This document shows positions 20,201 through 27,707 of a stretch of 64,000 nt of DNA, in pieces. The stretch's first letter is position 1. Every line of letters starts with the position of its first letter. The notes under the pieces are model-generated. The model saw nothing but the letters and a program-made list of their open reading frames with translations, ran no database searches and was not told the DNA's origin. The position numbers were made by a program, and so were the translations under genes. The stretch lies in assembly GCA_964648045.1 (NCBI GenBank), contig CAZYNU010000003.1:1-64000 (forward strand), read 5' to 3'. This DNA comes from JAGOUB01 sp964648045. GTDB taxonomy: Bacteria > Patescibacteriota > Gracilibacteria > Peribacterales > Peribacteraceae.

Positions 20201-20384
20201 GCGCTTGTTGTTCAAAGCCCGGGCGATAGAGGCGAACTGGCTTCTCGCCGGGGACGCCAAACGGCACCGGGGAGCGAATGATGGCCGCGACGGTGGCGAT
20301 AATGAGCGCCAGCATCAGCAGTCCGAGGAGATGCCCGAACACGCGCCAAACGGACTTGCGGGCTCTCTTCTCAGAATGTGTCAT
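17262..20384 (-). CDS. membrane-anchored giant cysteine-rich surface protein (DUF4215 repeats)
   Basis: A 1040-aa protein with a short basic cytoplasmic start (MTHSEKRARKSVWR) and one membrane segment at about residues 17-41 that lacks an obvious cleavage site, so it is probably an N-terminal anchor. Residues 60-290 form a non-repetitive extracellular domain (VWEVVFDSNTSEAVGGQN). The rest is a long series of Cys-rich modules, including AGEECDDGNDNSHDSCVSC and repeated CGDG, CRSAAGVCD and YCDGLS units. The pattern suggests a stiff disulfide-bonded stalk. Similar modules occur in the downstream 460-aa protein. Start ATG 20384 has a C/T-rich leader without SD. Adhesion or predation contact is a guess only. 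Confidence 0.85.
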   Translation of the reverse strand: MTHSEKRARKSVWRVFGHLLGLLMLALIIATVAAIIRSPVPFGVPGEKPVRLYRPGFEQQAQDQPIMVKAPGSGPLAAFFGSRVPLPPLPGIPRDALETAQVTPVGLKDRGQDDPIPVWEVVFDSNTSEAVGGQNIYLVKIENTAGGQVVPTCDMDRMFVDSQGATDISAAVYGYRYVSKGQDEAALLAIDLDDDGYPDLPFGSIFTGEFIATDDVNPADLAAFTTAYGVPFSPSSGETTGPGQLYAFISNAGVIIDPTACTAKCGDGIVDSPESCDPDTGHNSSSGTANAPSSLCTDTCEDSSCGDSVVNSAAGEECDDGNDNSHDSCVSCDTAECGDGYVSSLESCDDGNTSDGDGCSASCTVEYGFLCTNRDGDLEVSDWPESLCGTSCGDGIAAGFEYCDEGGANGTSGACCDSECNVRSSSYVCRSAAGVCDVDDMCDGLSAICPSDAKQSSSYECNPASGVCDVSEYCDGLNNDCPIDAVAGSSSSCRASTDGEECDLTEYCDGSSKSCPTEDYTNDFDDCSEDGNECTDDYCESGVCVHPNLDDFTDCTEQDGNECTEFACISGSCIDSSVIDGTSCGDLINDWCYAGICEVCGNGQRESGEGCDDGNQSSSDGCSATCTIDSGWSCSTDLGLLSVCTPNCAVGSACTDTDNNECTVAVCDQVGQCQQSSAGLNWSAYASSGASCSDDGEWCTYDQCDGMGGCTHNVLVANGTPCPTTFGGSSISNGYCYNGVCDNYCGDGFTDPWEQCDLGGSNGAMDSCCSSTCSYVSSSQICRSAAGVCDMAEYCTGSSASCPSDMYDTMSECRSSAGTCDPADYCNGTGPNCPSNESGFSSTAGMSCDDGDANDCHYGLCEFGACETGNNYDPNGTQCGDNDWCYNGSCFTCGNGSLDPGEECDAGGLNGTSTSCCDSVCLFKTSAEVCHDGNDATCDPDTYCSGSSADCPWSGYNSVSCSTEDMNECTDGQCSSGVCMAVNNSSACSDSDGNACTSGQCSGGSCLPQPSSEGSPCPGGYCTTGSSSSGGVPYCFPVPL

Positions 20385-20500
20385 GGGAGGATGGGGGAGG
20401 TTTCCGCATTGTGCAGCAATGTGCGGCTTTCTGAGATTGCGAGCTGGTGGAATTGTTTTTGGATGATTTATGACGCCGGGCAGGAACACGGCCGCGGACG

Positions 20501-20534
20501 AAAAAAACACCCTGAGTCATGCGACTCAGGGTGC
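20501..20534 (-). terminator. terminator of the 52-aa basic protein gene
   Basis: Minus-strand perfect stem CACCCTGAGTC/GACTCAGGGTG followed by seven Ts. Confidence 0.9.
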
Positions 20535-20545
20535 AATGCGAAGTC

Positions 20546-20704
20546 TCACAGCAACAAGCCCAGGCGGGCGAGGGCGGCGCGGGAGCGGCGGCCGGCGCGG
20601 CGGCGCGGGCCACGGGCCACGAGGCGCTCATCGAACTTCGAGCGGAAGCGGCGGCCCTCGAAGTGGCGGCGGTTGTCGCTGTTGTGGTGAACGGCCTTCG
20701 ACAT
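20546..20704 (-). CDS. 52-aa highly basic small protein
   Basis: The frame begins at ATG 20704, 7 nt after GGAG, and ends 12 nt before a textbook terminator. The protein is Arg-rich (RRHFEGRRFRSKFDERL, then RRRAGRRSRAALARLG). Size and charge resemble small ribosomal or nucleic-acid-binding proteins, but it does not match bL34 or another family I can name. Its SD site contrasts with neighbouring core genes. A CCCGCA/TGCGGG dyad lies in the leader near 20735-20750. Confidence 0.75.
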   Translation of the reverse strand: MSKAVHHNSDNRRHFEGRRFRSKFDERLVARGPRRRAGRRSRAALARLGLLL

Positions 20705-20977
20705 GTCGAGACTCCAAGACGGTGAAAAATGTTCCCCGCAACCGTGCGGGTCCCCCTAGTTGAGAAGGGGCGGCCAATCTGCAGCTCTAGCAGGGCAGCC
20801 GTCCCGTCTCAGTCGGTGCTGGTAAACATCGAGGTTTGGGGCAGTGTATGCCGGTTATTCGAGGTGTCAACATGCCTTCACTATCCCTCCAAAAATGGCA
20901 AGTTCTTGAGGAGTCCTCCCTTTCACCACGCTTCGCATTCGCGTACACTCCCGGGCTTGGACGTGTTCCCCACTCTC

Positions 20978-22966
20978 ATGACCCAATCGAAGCCCTTCCG
21001 CCTCGTCGCTCCCTACACGCCCACCGGCGATCAGCCTAAGGCCATCGAACAGCTGGTGACGGGTTTGAACAAAGGCAAGAAGCACCAGACTTTGCTCGGC
21101 GCCACGGGCACAGGCAAGACCTTCGCGATGGCCAACGTGATTGCCCAGACGCAGCGCCCCACGCTGGTGCTGGCCCACAACAAGACGCTGGCCGCGCAGC
21201 TCTGCAGTGAGTTCCAGGGCTTCTTCCCCGATAACGCCGTCTCGTACTTCGTCTCGTACTACGACTACTACCAACCCGAGGCCTATCTGCCCACGACCGA
21301 CACGTACATCGAGAAGGATGCCTCCATTAACGAGGAGATCGAGAAGTATCGCCACGCCGCGACGATGAACTTGCTCACGCGCAAGGATGTGCTGATTGTG
21401 GCTTCCGTCAGCTGCATCTACGGCCTCGGTAATGTGCAGGACTACGAAGCGCTGGCCATCACCGTCGCCCGCGGCGAGGCCGTGCAGCGCGACACCTTCC
21501 TACGCCGCCTAACCGACATCCAGTACCGACGCAGTCACCTGGAATTCAAACAGGGCATGTTCCACGCGCTCGGCGAAAGCGTGGAGGTGTTCATGCCCGG
21601 CGGCGACACGGTCATCCGCATCGAGATGCCGTTCGATGAAATCGACAGAATTCAGGAAGTGGACAGCTTCACCGGCGAGGTGCTGCAGGAACTGCAAGAG
21701 GTGACGATTTTCCCGGCCGCGCACAACGTGACGACTAAAGAGAAGATCGACCGCGCCGTAGACGGCATCCTCGACGAGATGAAGCTGCAGGAACAGCACT
21801 TTCTGAAGCTCGGCGAACTGGTGAAGGCCGAGCGCATCCGCACGCGCACGGAATACGATGTGGAGATGCTACGCGAGACGGGCTACTGCACCGGCATTGA
21901 GAACTACGTGCGCTACCTGGAGGGCCAGGGTGCAGGCCAGCCGCCGTCGACGCTGCTCGACTACTTCCCCAAGGATTTCTTGCTCATTGTGGACGAAAGC
22001 CACATCTCGATTCCGCAAGTAGGCGGCATGAGCGAAGGCAACCTAAGCCGTAAGAACACACTCATCGATTACGGCTTCCGTCTGCCATCGGCACACGACA
22101 ACCGCCCGCTCAAGTTTGAGGAGTTCGAGCAACGCGTGGGACAGCGCATCTACGTGTCGGCCACGCCCGGCAAGTACGAATACGAACACACGAAAAAGGA
22201 AGATATTGCCGAGCAGATTATCCGCCCGACGGGCCTGCTCGACCCTCCCGTGGTCGTGAAGCCGACCAAGCACCAGATCGACGACATCATGGCCGAGGTG
22301 CAGGCCACCATCGCCCGCGGCGAGCGCGCGCTCATCACCACGCTCACCAAGAAGATGGCCGAGGACCTCACCACCTTCCTCACCGAAGCCGGTCAGAAAG
22401 TGCGCTACCTGCACAGCGACGTAGAGACACTCGAGCGCATCGAAATTTTGCGTCAGCTGCGCATCGGCGACATCGACATCATCGTGGGTATCAACCTGCT
22501 GCGCGAAGGTCTCGACCTACCGGAGGTGAGTTACATCGCCATTCTCGACGCCGACAAACAGGGCTTCTTACGCTCACGCGATGCGCTCATCCAGACGATC
22601 GGCCGCGCCGCTCGCAACTTGAACGGCCACGTGACGCTCTACGCCGACAAAGTGAGCGATGCCATGAAGGCCGCCATGGAGGAAACCGAGCGCCGCCGCA
22701 CCATCCAGCAAGCGTATAACACGAAGCACAACATCACGCCCAAGGGTATCAAGAAGGCCGTACACGACATCGCCGAAGAAGGCCGCAAGCTGGAGCTGCG
22801 CCGTCCCAAGCACGACCACACGAAGATTCCCAAGGACGAAAAAAAGCGCCTCATGGACGAACTCAATAAGCAGATGGAGATCGCCTCTGAGAACCTGGAA
22901 TTCGAAAAGGCGGCCGACCTGCGCGACGAGATCGAACTGCTTAGGCGCGAGCTGATGAAGAAATAA
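20978..22966 (+). CDS. uvrB: excinuclease ABC subunit B
   Basis: Damage-verifying helicase-like subunit of nucleotide excision repair. The 662-aa protein has Walker A (GATGTGKTFAMAN), the beta-hairpin region (YYDYYQPEAYLPTTDTYIEK), DEAD-like DESH, helicase motifs V and VI (GINLLREGLDLPEVS, QTIGRAARN) and a C-terminal UVR domain. Start ATG 20978 matches the family N-terminus; the open frame extends upstream through the promoter. A TACACT -10 lies near 20943 and the 28-nt C/T-rich leader has no SD. Confidence 0.97.
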   Translation: MTQSKPFRLVAPYTPTGDQPKAIEQLVTGLNKGKKHQTLLGATGTGKTFAMANVIAQTQRPTLVLAHNKTLAAQLCSEFQGFFPDNAVSYFVSYYDYYQPEAYLPTTDTYIEKDASINEEIEKYRHAATMNLLTRKDVLIVASVSCIYGLGNVQDYEALAITVARGEAVQRDTFLRRLTDIQYRRSHLEFKQGMFHALGESVEVFMPGGDTVIRIEMPFDEIDRIQEVDSFTGEVLQELQEVTIFPAAHNVTTKEKIDRAVDGILDEMKLQEQHFLKLGELVKAERIRTRTEYDVEMLRETGYCTGIENYVRYLEGQGAGQPPSTLLDYFPKDFLLIVDESHISIPQVGGMSEGNLSRKNTLIDYGFRLPSAHDNRPLKFEEFEQRVGQRIYVSATPGKYEYEHTKKEDIAEQIIRPTGLLDPPVVVKPTKHQIDDIMAEVQATIARGERALITTLTKKMAEDLTTFLTEAGQKVRYLHSDVETLERIEILRQLRIGDIDIIVGINLLREGLDLPEVSYIAILDADKQGFLRSRDALIQTIGRAARNLNGHVTLYADKVSDAMKAAMEETERRRTIQQAYNTKHNITPKGIKKAVHDIAEEGRKLELRRPKHDHTKIPKDEKKRLMDELNKQMEIASENLEFEKAADLRDEIELLRRELMKK

Positions 22967-22998
22967 GGCGCCGTCGCCTGCCGGGTCTGTGCCTATAT

Positions 22999-23050
22999 TT
23001 GCCATAAAATATTTTTATAGTATTTTATTAAAAGTCCAGGAAGCGCCTGG
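22999..23050 (+). promoter_or_regulatory. AT-rich promoter with 5'-terminal hairpin (cassette 1)
   Basis: TTGCCA (22999-23004), 16-bp A/T spacer, TATTTT (23021-23026), then 9 nt, then the hairpin CCAGG-AAGCG-CCTGG at 23036-23050. The hairpin would begin about two nt into the transcript, as in four other small-gene leaders of this window. Confidence 0.65.
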
Positions 23051-23081
23051 TTCGATCGTTAATAGGACGGAGGCAGCAATC

Positions 23082-23354
23082 ATGTCCATGTTGCATGGCT
23101 GGGAACGACTCCAAACGCCCGAGTGTGTTGCGTTCCGGAAGGTGCTCAGCCCCGAGTACCGTGTCGAGATCAGCGGCATCGTCCGCGACAAGTACATCGA
23201 GATCAGCGGCTACTTCGGCGGCCTGGCCGGCCGCGGTACGAGCCTGCACATCCTCGCTGTGCTCCGCCCGGAAGAGATCACTGAGTTGGAGGAAATCTGC
23301 CTCTCCGAATTAGGCAACCTGCCCATCCGCGACCACTGCGGCCGCCCCATCTGA
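23082..23354 (+). CDS. small orphan protein, 90 aa (hairpin-leader cassette 1)
   Basis: Start ATG 23082 lies 8 nt after a strong GGAGG site; longer frames upstream run through the promoter. The protein has alternating beta-like stretches (YRVEISGIVRDKYIEISGYF) and a short acidic helix (PEEITELEEICLSELGN). There is no signal peptide or membrane segment. It reads away from uvrB as a single-gene unit with its own promoter. A terminator may lie in or beyond the sequence gap that follows. No family recognised. Confidence 0.75.
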   Translation: MSMLHGWERLQTPECVAFRKVLSPEYRVEISGIVRDKYIEISGYFGGLAGRGTSLHILAVLRPEEITELEEICLSELGNLPIRDHCGRPI

Positions 23355-23434
23355 CGCTGCATTGGGGCACACCCACCCAGGATCACTCGGCTCTTGGCGA
23401 CGTTTACACAACACTAGCGCTGTTAAAGCATATC

Positions 23435-23444
23435 NNNNNNNNNN
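23435..23444. other. assembly gap (10 Ns)
   Basis: Ten unresolved bases between two AT-rich stretches. The true gap length is unknown; a repeat or mobile element could be collapsed here. Confidence 1.
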
Positions 23445-23470
23445 CAATAAAATTTTGATTTAACATAATT

Positions 23471-24463
23471 TTATTTTCCGTGGCACTTTTTATATTTCTT
23501 ACCGCTCCCACAGGGGCAGGCGGCATTCCGCGGGGCTTGAGTGGGCAATGCGCCCGGTCCATTGGCCAATGACATGCGCGGCGTCGTTGCCTGCAGCAGC
23601 GGTCCCAACAGCGACGGCTCCAGCGAGACCACCAAGTGACGCTGGCGTTCTATACCCGCCAACACCTGCGTCGCTTTGTAGGAGTGCTCTTGAGGCATGC
23701 GATCGAACCACTCGACAGCTTGCTGACCAGCAATGGTGCGCAGCGCGGCCTGCACGTCGGGCAGGAAGTTCATGACGAGCGCCGTGGCCGAGGAGCGGCG
23801 ACCATGATCGCCCTGCTCATGGTACGGACGAGTCGAAACAGACTCGCCTCGAGCGCCACCGTAAGCCGGTGAAATGACGATAGACTGCACTTCTTGATCG
23901 GCATAGACGGGGTACACATTCGGCTCGATGGAGATGAGCTCATGGACGGCAGCGGCCACAGCCGCCTGCGACGCGCGCAGATCGGACGCCAGCGGCACGC
24001 CGAACGTACGCACCATGTCGATAGCAGGACTGCACGGTGGAACGTGGCTCTGGGCGTAGGCGGCATCGATGTACAAACCAATGTCGCGACCGCTCAATCG
24101 ACGAACATGTGCCTGGGGCAGAGGCAGCTGTCTCGCATCGTGCAGACGCTCCAGGTCGCGCAGGTAGATTTCGGTGACCACGCCGGGATACGTGCGCGCA
24201 TGCAGCGCAGCCAGGTCGCCTAGATCAAGCGGATCTGCGGGGTAGAGCAGGATGGAAATCCGGCGACGGATGAGATGATCAACCGCCTGGATCACCTTGT
24301 CGGCACGTTCTACTTCGTTGTCTTGCGGTAACAATTCGACGACCGGCAACGCGTCGGCACGCGCCATCTGGGCGCCGATCGGACAGGGATATCCCTCACC
24401 GCCTACATATCTGAGGAGGGACTGGGCACGCTCTGACAGGCCAGTGACGGAGGACGCGTTCAT
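23471..24463 (-). CDS. uncharacterised protein with C-terminal SEC-C zinc motif
   Basis: This 330-aa soluble protein ends in CPCGSGKKYKKCHGK, the SEC-C zinc-binding tail found on SecA and many unrelated proteins, after an Asn/Pro-rich linker. The body has no domain I can name; it is helical with a conserved-looking RRLSGRDIGLYIDAAYAQ segment. Start ATG 24463 is exactly 6 nt after TATCGT, giving a leaderless mRNA. The longer frame start lies inside the promoter. AT-rich inverted repeats (ATAAAATT/AATTTTAT) follow the stop near the assembly gap. Confidence 0.82.
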   Translation of the reverse strand: MNASSVTGLSERAQSLLRYVGGEGYPCPIGAQMARADALPVVELLPQDNEVERADKVIQAVDHLIRRRISILLYPADPLDLGDLAALHARTYPGVVTEIYLRDLERLHDARQLPLPQAHVRRLSGRDIGLYIDAAYAQSHVPPCSPAIDMVRTFGVPLASDLRASQAAVAAAVHELISIEPNVYPVYADQEVQSIVISPAYGGARGESVSTRPYHEQGDHGRRSSATALVMNFLPDVQAALRTIAGQQAVEWFDRMPQEHSYKATQVLAGIERQRHLVVSLEPSLLGPLLQATTPRMSLANGPGALPTQAPRNAACPCGSGKKYKKCHGK

Positions 24464-24469
24464 AGATGC

Positions 24470-24497
24470 ACGATAGAACATCGGCCTATTCGGTCAA
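24470..24497 (-). promoter_or_regulatory. leaderless promoter of the SEC-C gene
   Basis: Minus-strand TTGACC, 16-bp spacer, TATCGT, then 6 nt to ATG. One of the clearest examples of the leaderless layout. Confidence 0.75.
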
Positions 24498-24515
24498 CCA
24501 TCCCAGCTTCGTGGC

Positions 24516-25337
24516 TTAGGCCAGCACCGAGACGGCCTCCTTGTATCCCTCCGGCGTGCCGGTATCGAGGCGCTTCCCCTCAAATTCGTAGCCGTAGATG
24601 GCGAGCCCCTTGGGCAGCTGGTGGATGAGAGCGTCGATCAGGCGAATCTCACCGCCATGACCGCTGCTCACGTGCGGCAACACATCGAAGACCGAACGGG
24701 GCACCAGGTACTTGCCCACGATACCCAGCGTGGAGGGGGCTTCTTCGGGCTTAGGCTTCTCCACCAGCGCCTTCACGCGCTTTAAGCGACCGGCACCGGC
24801 ATCCACGTCCACAATGCCGTAGCGCGACACGGATTCACGCGGGACATTTTGAAGACAGAGCATGGCCTTTTCGCTGCCATCTGCGGGTAAACCTTCATAG
24901 GCCTCGACCAACTGCTGCAAGCCGTTTCGTTCGCCAGCCACCAGGTCGTCGCCAAAGAGAATGGCCACCTGGTCGGAGTCGACCCAACCCGCCGCCTGCA
25001 AAATGGCATGGCCGTCACCAAGCATCTCGTTTTGATACACAACGTGGAAACGCACCTCGTCGTACGCATGCAACTCGCGCAGAGCGCTCTCTTTGCCGCG
25101 GCGAGCCAACTCGGCCTCCAGCGCCGGATCTTGGTAGAAGTATTGCGGAATCGCCTCCTTGCCATGACTGATAACGAAGCAGATATCGGTAATACCGACA
25201 CTCAGACATTCATCGACCAGCAAAGCGATGATCGGACGGTTACCGATGGGCAGCAGCTCCTTGGGCACCACTTTGGTCCACGGAAGGAAGCGCGTGCCGA
25301 GACCGGCAACAGGGAGAACGGCTTGGGTGATTGGCAT
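24516..25337 (-). CDS. galU: UTP-glucose-1-phosphate uridylyltransferase
   Basis: Makes UDP-glucose for cell-surface polysaccharides. The 273-aa protein begins with the nucleotidyltransferase signature AGLGTRFLPWTKVVPKELLPI and shows LFGDDLV, GKYLV and the typical C-terminal EGKRLDTGTPEGYKEA. Start ATG 25337 follows a TTGCCC-17-TAGCGT promoter by 9 nt; no SD. The gene is monocistronic and lies 52 nt upstream of the SEC-C gene in the same direction. Confidence 0.96.
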   Translation of the reverse strand: MPITQAVLPVAGLGTRFLPWTKVVPKELLPIGNRPIIALLVDECLSVGITDICFVISHGKEAIPQYFYQDPALEAELARRGKESALRELHAYDEVRFHVVYQNEMLGDGHAILQAAGWVDSDQVAILFGDDLVAGERNGLQQLVEAYEGLPADGSEKAMLCLQNVPRESVSRYGIVDVDAGAGRLKRVKALVEKPKPEEAPSTLGIVGKYLVPRSVFDVLPHVSSGHGGEIRLIDALIHQLPKGLAIYGYEFEGKRLDTGTPEGYKEAVSVLA

Positions 25338-25500
25338 AGTCCACCGACGCTAACGGGTGATGCGCAGTCGGGCAATCAATGATCGAGAATTATTGGTTTA
25401 GCGCTATTTTTCTGCATGGACGACAGACAGACCGGACATGGTAGTTTTGACTTTCCGTTGGTTTTGCCTATAATGGTGGGAAACCCGCACCCCAACACCC

Positions 25501-25764
25501 ATGCCCGCCACCGCCTCTTCCACGCTCGTCGACGCTCCGATCATTAAGCTGCTTGATGCCGTGTATTTCATCTCCATGAAACTTGCCGAACCATCGTTTG
25601 AGCGCGGCGAGAAGCAGCAGTTGAAAGATGCGATCGCCACCGTGGAAGCGAACGCGAAGAAATTTGAGAAGAAGCTCAAGGCGTATCTTGGCGCACTGGA
25701 CGAAGAGACGATCGTCGACGAAATGCTCCAGCAAGCAGCGGCCGCCAAGAAACTCGCCCGCTGA
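25501..25764 (+). CDS. small helical protein, 87 aa
   Basis: A good promoter (TTGACT, 16 bp, TATAAT near 25470) precedes it by a ~30-nt C/A-rich leader without SD. The protein is helical and charged (GEKQQLKDAIATVEANAKKFEKKLKAYL) and ends in an Ala/Lys-rich tail. There is no signal peptide. It converges on the Hsp20 gene with one nt between stop codons. Family unknown. Confidence 0.75.
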   Translation: MPATASSTLVDAPIIKLLDAVYFISMKLAEPSFERGEKQQLKDAIATVEANAKKFEKKLKAYLGALDEETIVDEMLQQAAAAKKLAR

Positions 25765-25765
25765 T

Positions 25766-26233
25766 TTAGGCGTCGCCCACCCGCACGATTTTGATGCGCT
25801 GCTCTTCGCGCTCGCGCGGCACGAGAATTTTGAGGATGGACTCTTTGTTGAAGGTGGCCTTCACGCGGCGTTGATCAATGGGACCGGGCAGCGTCACACG
25901 GCGCTCAAATGGACCCCAGAAACATTCCTGCACCAGATACTGACCGGCAGGGGCGTCGTCTGGCTGGCGACGCTCGCCGCGAATGATGAGAACGTTCTCA
26001 TTCACTTCAATATCGATGTCGGCCATCCGCACGCCGGCGATGGGCGCCTTGATGATGTAGTACCCCTCCTGCTCGTGAATATCGACAGCCACTTGACCAA
26101 CAGCCCGGGGTTCCGGCGTACGTTCCGCCGCCGGTTCAAAGACCAACTCCGGCTCGGGCACCTGCGCTCCCCGCCCCTGCGCAGCAGGGATGGAGGAGAA
26201 GATGCCATGGAACGGAAAGGTTTGGCGCCCCAT
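25766..26233 (-). CDS. Hsp20/alpha-crystallin small heat-shock protein
   Basis: ATP-independent holdase chaperone. The 155-aa protein has a disordered N-terminus and the alpha-crystallin domain from about residue 45 (VAVDIHEQEGYYIIKAPIAG), including NVLIIRGERR and the closing FERRVTLPGPI. A short C-terminal tail (RIKIVRVGDA) carries an I-x-I/V-like motif used for oligomer contacts. Start ATG 26233 lies 8 nt past a TACTCT -10 box. Divergent from uppP. Confidence 0.93.
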   Translation of the reverse strand: MGRQTFPFHGIFSSIPAAQGRGAQVPEPELVFEPAAERTPEPRAVGQVAVDIHEQEGYYIIKAPIAGVRMADIDIEVNENVLIIRGERRQPDDAPAGQYLVQECFWGPFERRVTLPGPIDQRRVKATFNKESILKILVPREREEQRIKIVRVGDA

Positions 26234-26363
26234 GGTTCATCAGAGTACAGATGCCGCGTCTGCAAGCGCAAATGATGAGCAGTGGCAAAAGCGCGCCGCT
26301 ATGGGCTCATCGCTTTTGCATCAACGTCGTGACACTCGCCCGCAGTCGCCCTAGTCTGAGGTC

Positions 26364-27176
26364 ATGACCGCGATCCAATCGCTTCTCTTAGGCATCCTGC
26401 AAGGAATGACCGAATTTCTGCCGATTAGCAGTGACGGCCATCTGACCATCTTGGAATCACTCCTGCAAACCACGCTGACCGGACGCAACATGCTCGGCTT
26501 CATGGTGGTCTTGCACGCCGGCAGCCTGCTGGCGCTACTGGCCTGCTACGGATCTACCTGGCTGACGCTTGTACGCTCGCTGCTACCCGGCGGCGCACCG
26601 CGTGACCGACGCTTGTTGATGGTACTGGCAGTGGCGACGGTACCGGGGGTGATGGCCGGATTGCTACTTGAAGAAGTGCTTGCCACGATGTTCCGCGGAC
26701 CCATCTGGCTGGGTGCATTCTTCCTACTTACGGCGACATTGCTCGTGGTGGGTGAGCGCGAGGCGCGCGACCCGGCACGTGAGCTGCAGGATCCTGCGCG
26801 CCTGAGTCTCGGCCAGGCACTGCTTATCGGCATCGCTCAGGCCGCGGCGCTTCTCCCATCGCTCTCACGCTCCGGCTCGACGGTCAGCGTCGGTCGCCTG
26901 GTCGGCCTCAGTCGCCGCGCGGCGCTGGACTTTTCATTCTTGATGGCAGCGCCAATTTTGGGCGGTGCGGTACTGCTGGTGGCACTGCATGCCTGGCGTG
27001 GAAACGTCACATTGCCACCACTATCGCTCACGGTCCTCGGCTTTGGCGCCTCGCTCGTCACTAGCGTCGCATGCGTCGCCTGGCTGCGCCGATTAGTTGG
27101 AGGCACTCCCCTTTCGGTCTTCAGTTGGTATTTGGTCCCGCTGGGCTTGGCTTGCATTGCCTGGGGAATTTTCTGA
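26364..27176 (+). CDS. uppP: undecaprenyl-diphosphatase
   Basis: Recycles the undecaprenyl carrier used for peptidoglycan and surface polymers. The 270-aa polytopic protein has both family signatures: EFLPISSDGHLTILE near residue 18 and PSLSRSGSTVSVGRLVGLSR near residue 170. Eight or so membrane segments are apparent. Start ATG is exactly 6 nt past TAGTCT (26352-26357), with GTGACA as the -35, a leaderless arrangement. Divergent from hsp20. Confidence 0.96.
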   Translation: MTAIQSLLLGILQGMTEFLPISSDGHLTILESLLQTTLTGRNMLGFMVVLHAGSLLALLACYGSTWLTLVRSLLPGGAPRDRRLLMVLAVATVPGVMAGLLLEEVLATMFRGPIWLGAFFLLTATLLVVGEREARDPARELQDPARLSLGQALLIGIAQAAALLPSLSRSGSTVSVGRLVGLSRRAALDFSFLMAAPILGGAVLLVALHAWRGNVTLPPLSLTVLGFGASLVTSVACVAWLRRLVGGTPLSVFSWYLVPLGLACIAWGIF

Positions 27177-27283
27177 GCCAAAAGGCGTTTCCCGCGCATG
27201 CCGACACCAGCACCCTTGCAGCGCGGGCCCAGGTCAGTACAATGCGCGGGCCTGGCACAATGCCAGTCCCACCCCACCTCTCA

Positions 27284-27511
27284 ATGGAATCGACCGTCTC
27301 CCTCCGCAACCACATCCGCCGCCTCCGGTTTGAGCGGCACATGACGCAGGAGGAACTGGCTCTTCGCTCGGGCGTGAGCCGCCAGACCATCATGAGCATC
27401 GAGCGCGGCCAGACGAATCCGTCGGCCCTTCTCGCCCTCAAGATCGCCGCCGTCTTCAAGGTGCCGGTGACCGATGTGTTCTACATGGAGGGTGAGCTGG
27501 CTCCTGTCTGA
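27284..27511 (+). CDS. small XRE-family helix-turn-helix regulator
   Basis: A 75-aa protein that is almost only a Cro/C1-type DNA-binding domain (LRFERHMTQEELALRSGVSRQTIMSIERG). The C-terminus VFKVPVTDVFYME is typical of short YozG-like regulators. An in-frame ATG at 27260 would add eight residues; the promoter TTGCAG-16-TACAAT ends at 27243, so either start is possible. No SD site. Targets unknown. Confidence 0.88.
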   Translation: MESTVSLRNHIRRLRFERHMTQEELALRSGVSRQTIMSIERGQTNPSALLALKIAAVFKVPVTDVFYMEGELAPV

Positions 27512-27581
27512 TTTGAGCTGAAGGAGTTAGGAAGTTTTTCTGTGTGAGAAAACTTTTCTGAGGCTGCTGCCTGTTTGGGAA

Positions 27582-27672
27582 GCCACCTTTTGCAGCGCGC
27601 AAGGTGGCGCCAAAACGCTGGCGCGCACGCCCACTCCGTTGCCAAAGACCCGACCGAGCGCCGGGGGCGATG
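27582..27672. repeat. interspersed dyad repeat, copy 2
   Basis: The core GCCACCTTTTGCAGCGCGCAA, then GGTGGCGCCAAAACGCTGG, matches copy 1 almost base for base, lacking two As. The second block (GCCAAAGACCCGACCGAGCGC) follows at 27640-27672. It fills the space between the convergent HTH and recJ genes. Confidence 0.75.
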
Positions 27673-27707
27673 TTCAAAGTGACGACGTTACTCTTGATGG
27701 CAGAGAA

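Noticed and set aside
15781..20384. Possible CRISPR-like periodic repeats
   Set aside because: The periodicity is about 150-165 bp and is in frame with Cys-rich protein modules; units vary by codon changes and there are no spacers. No CRISPR array is visible in the window.
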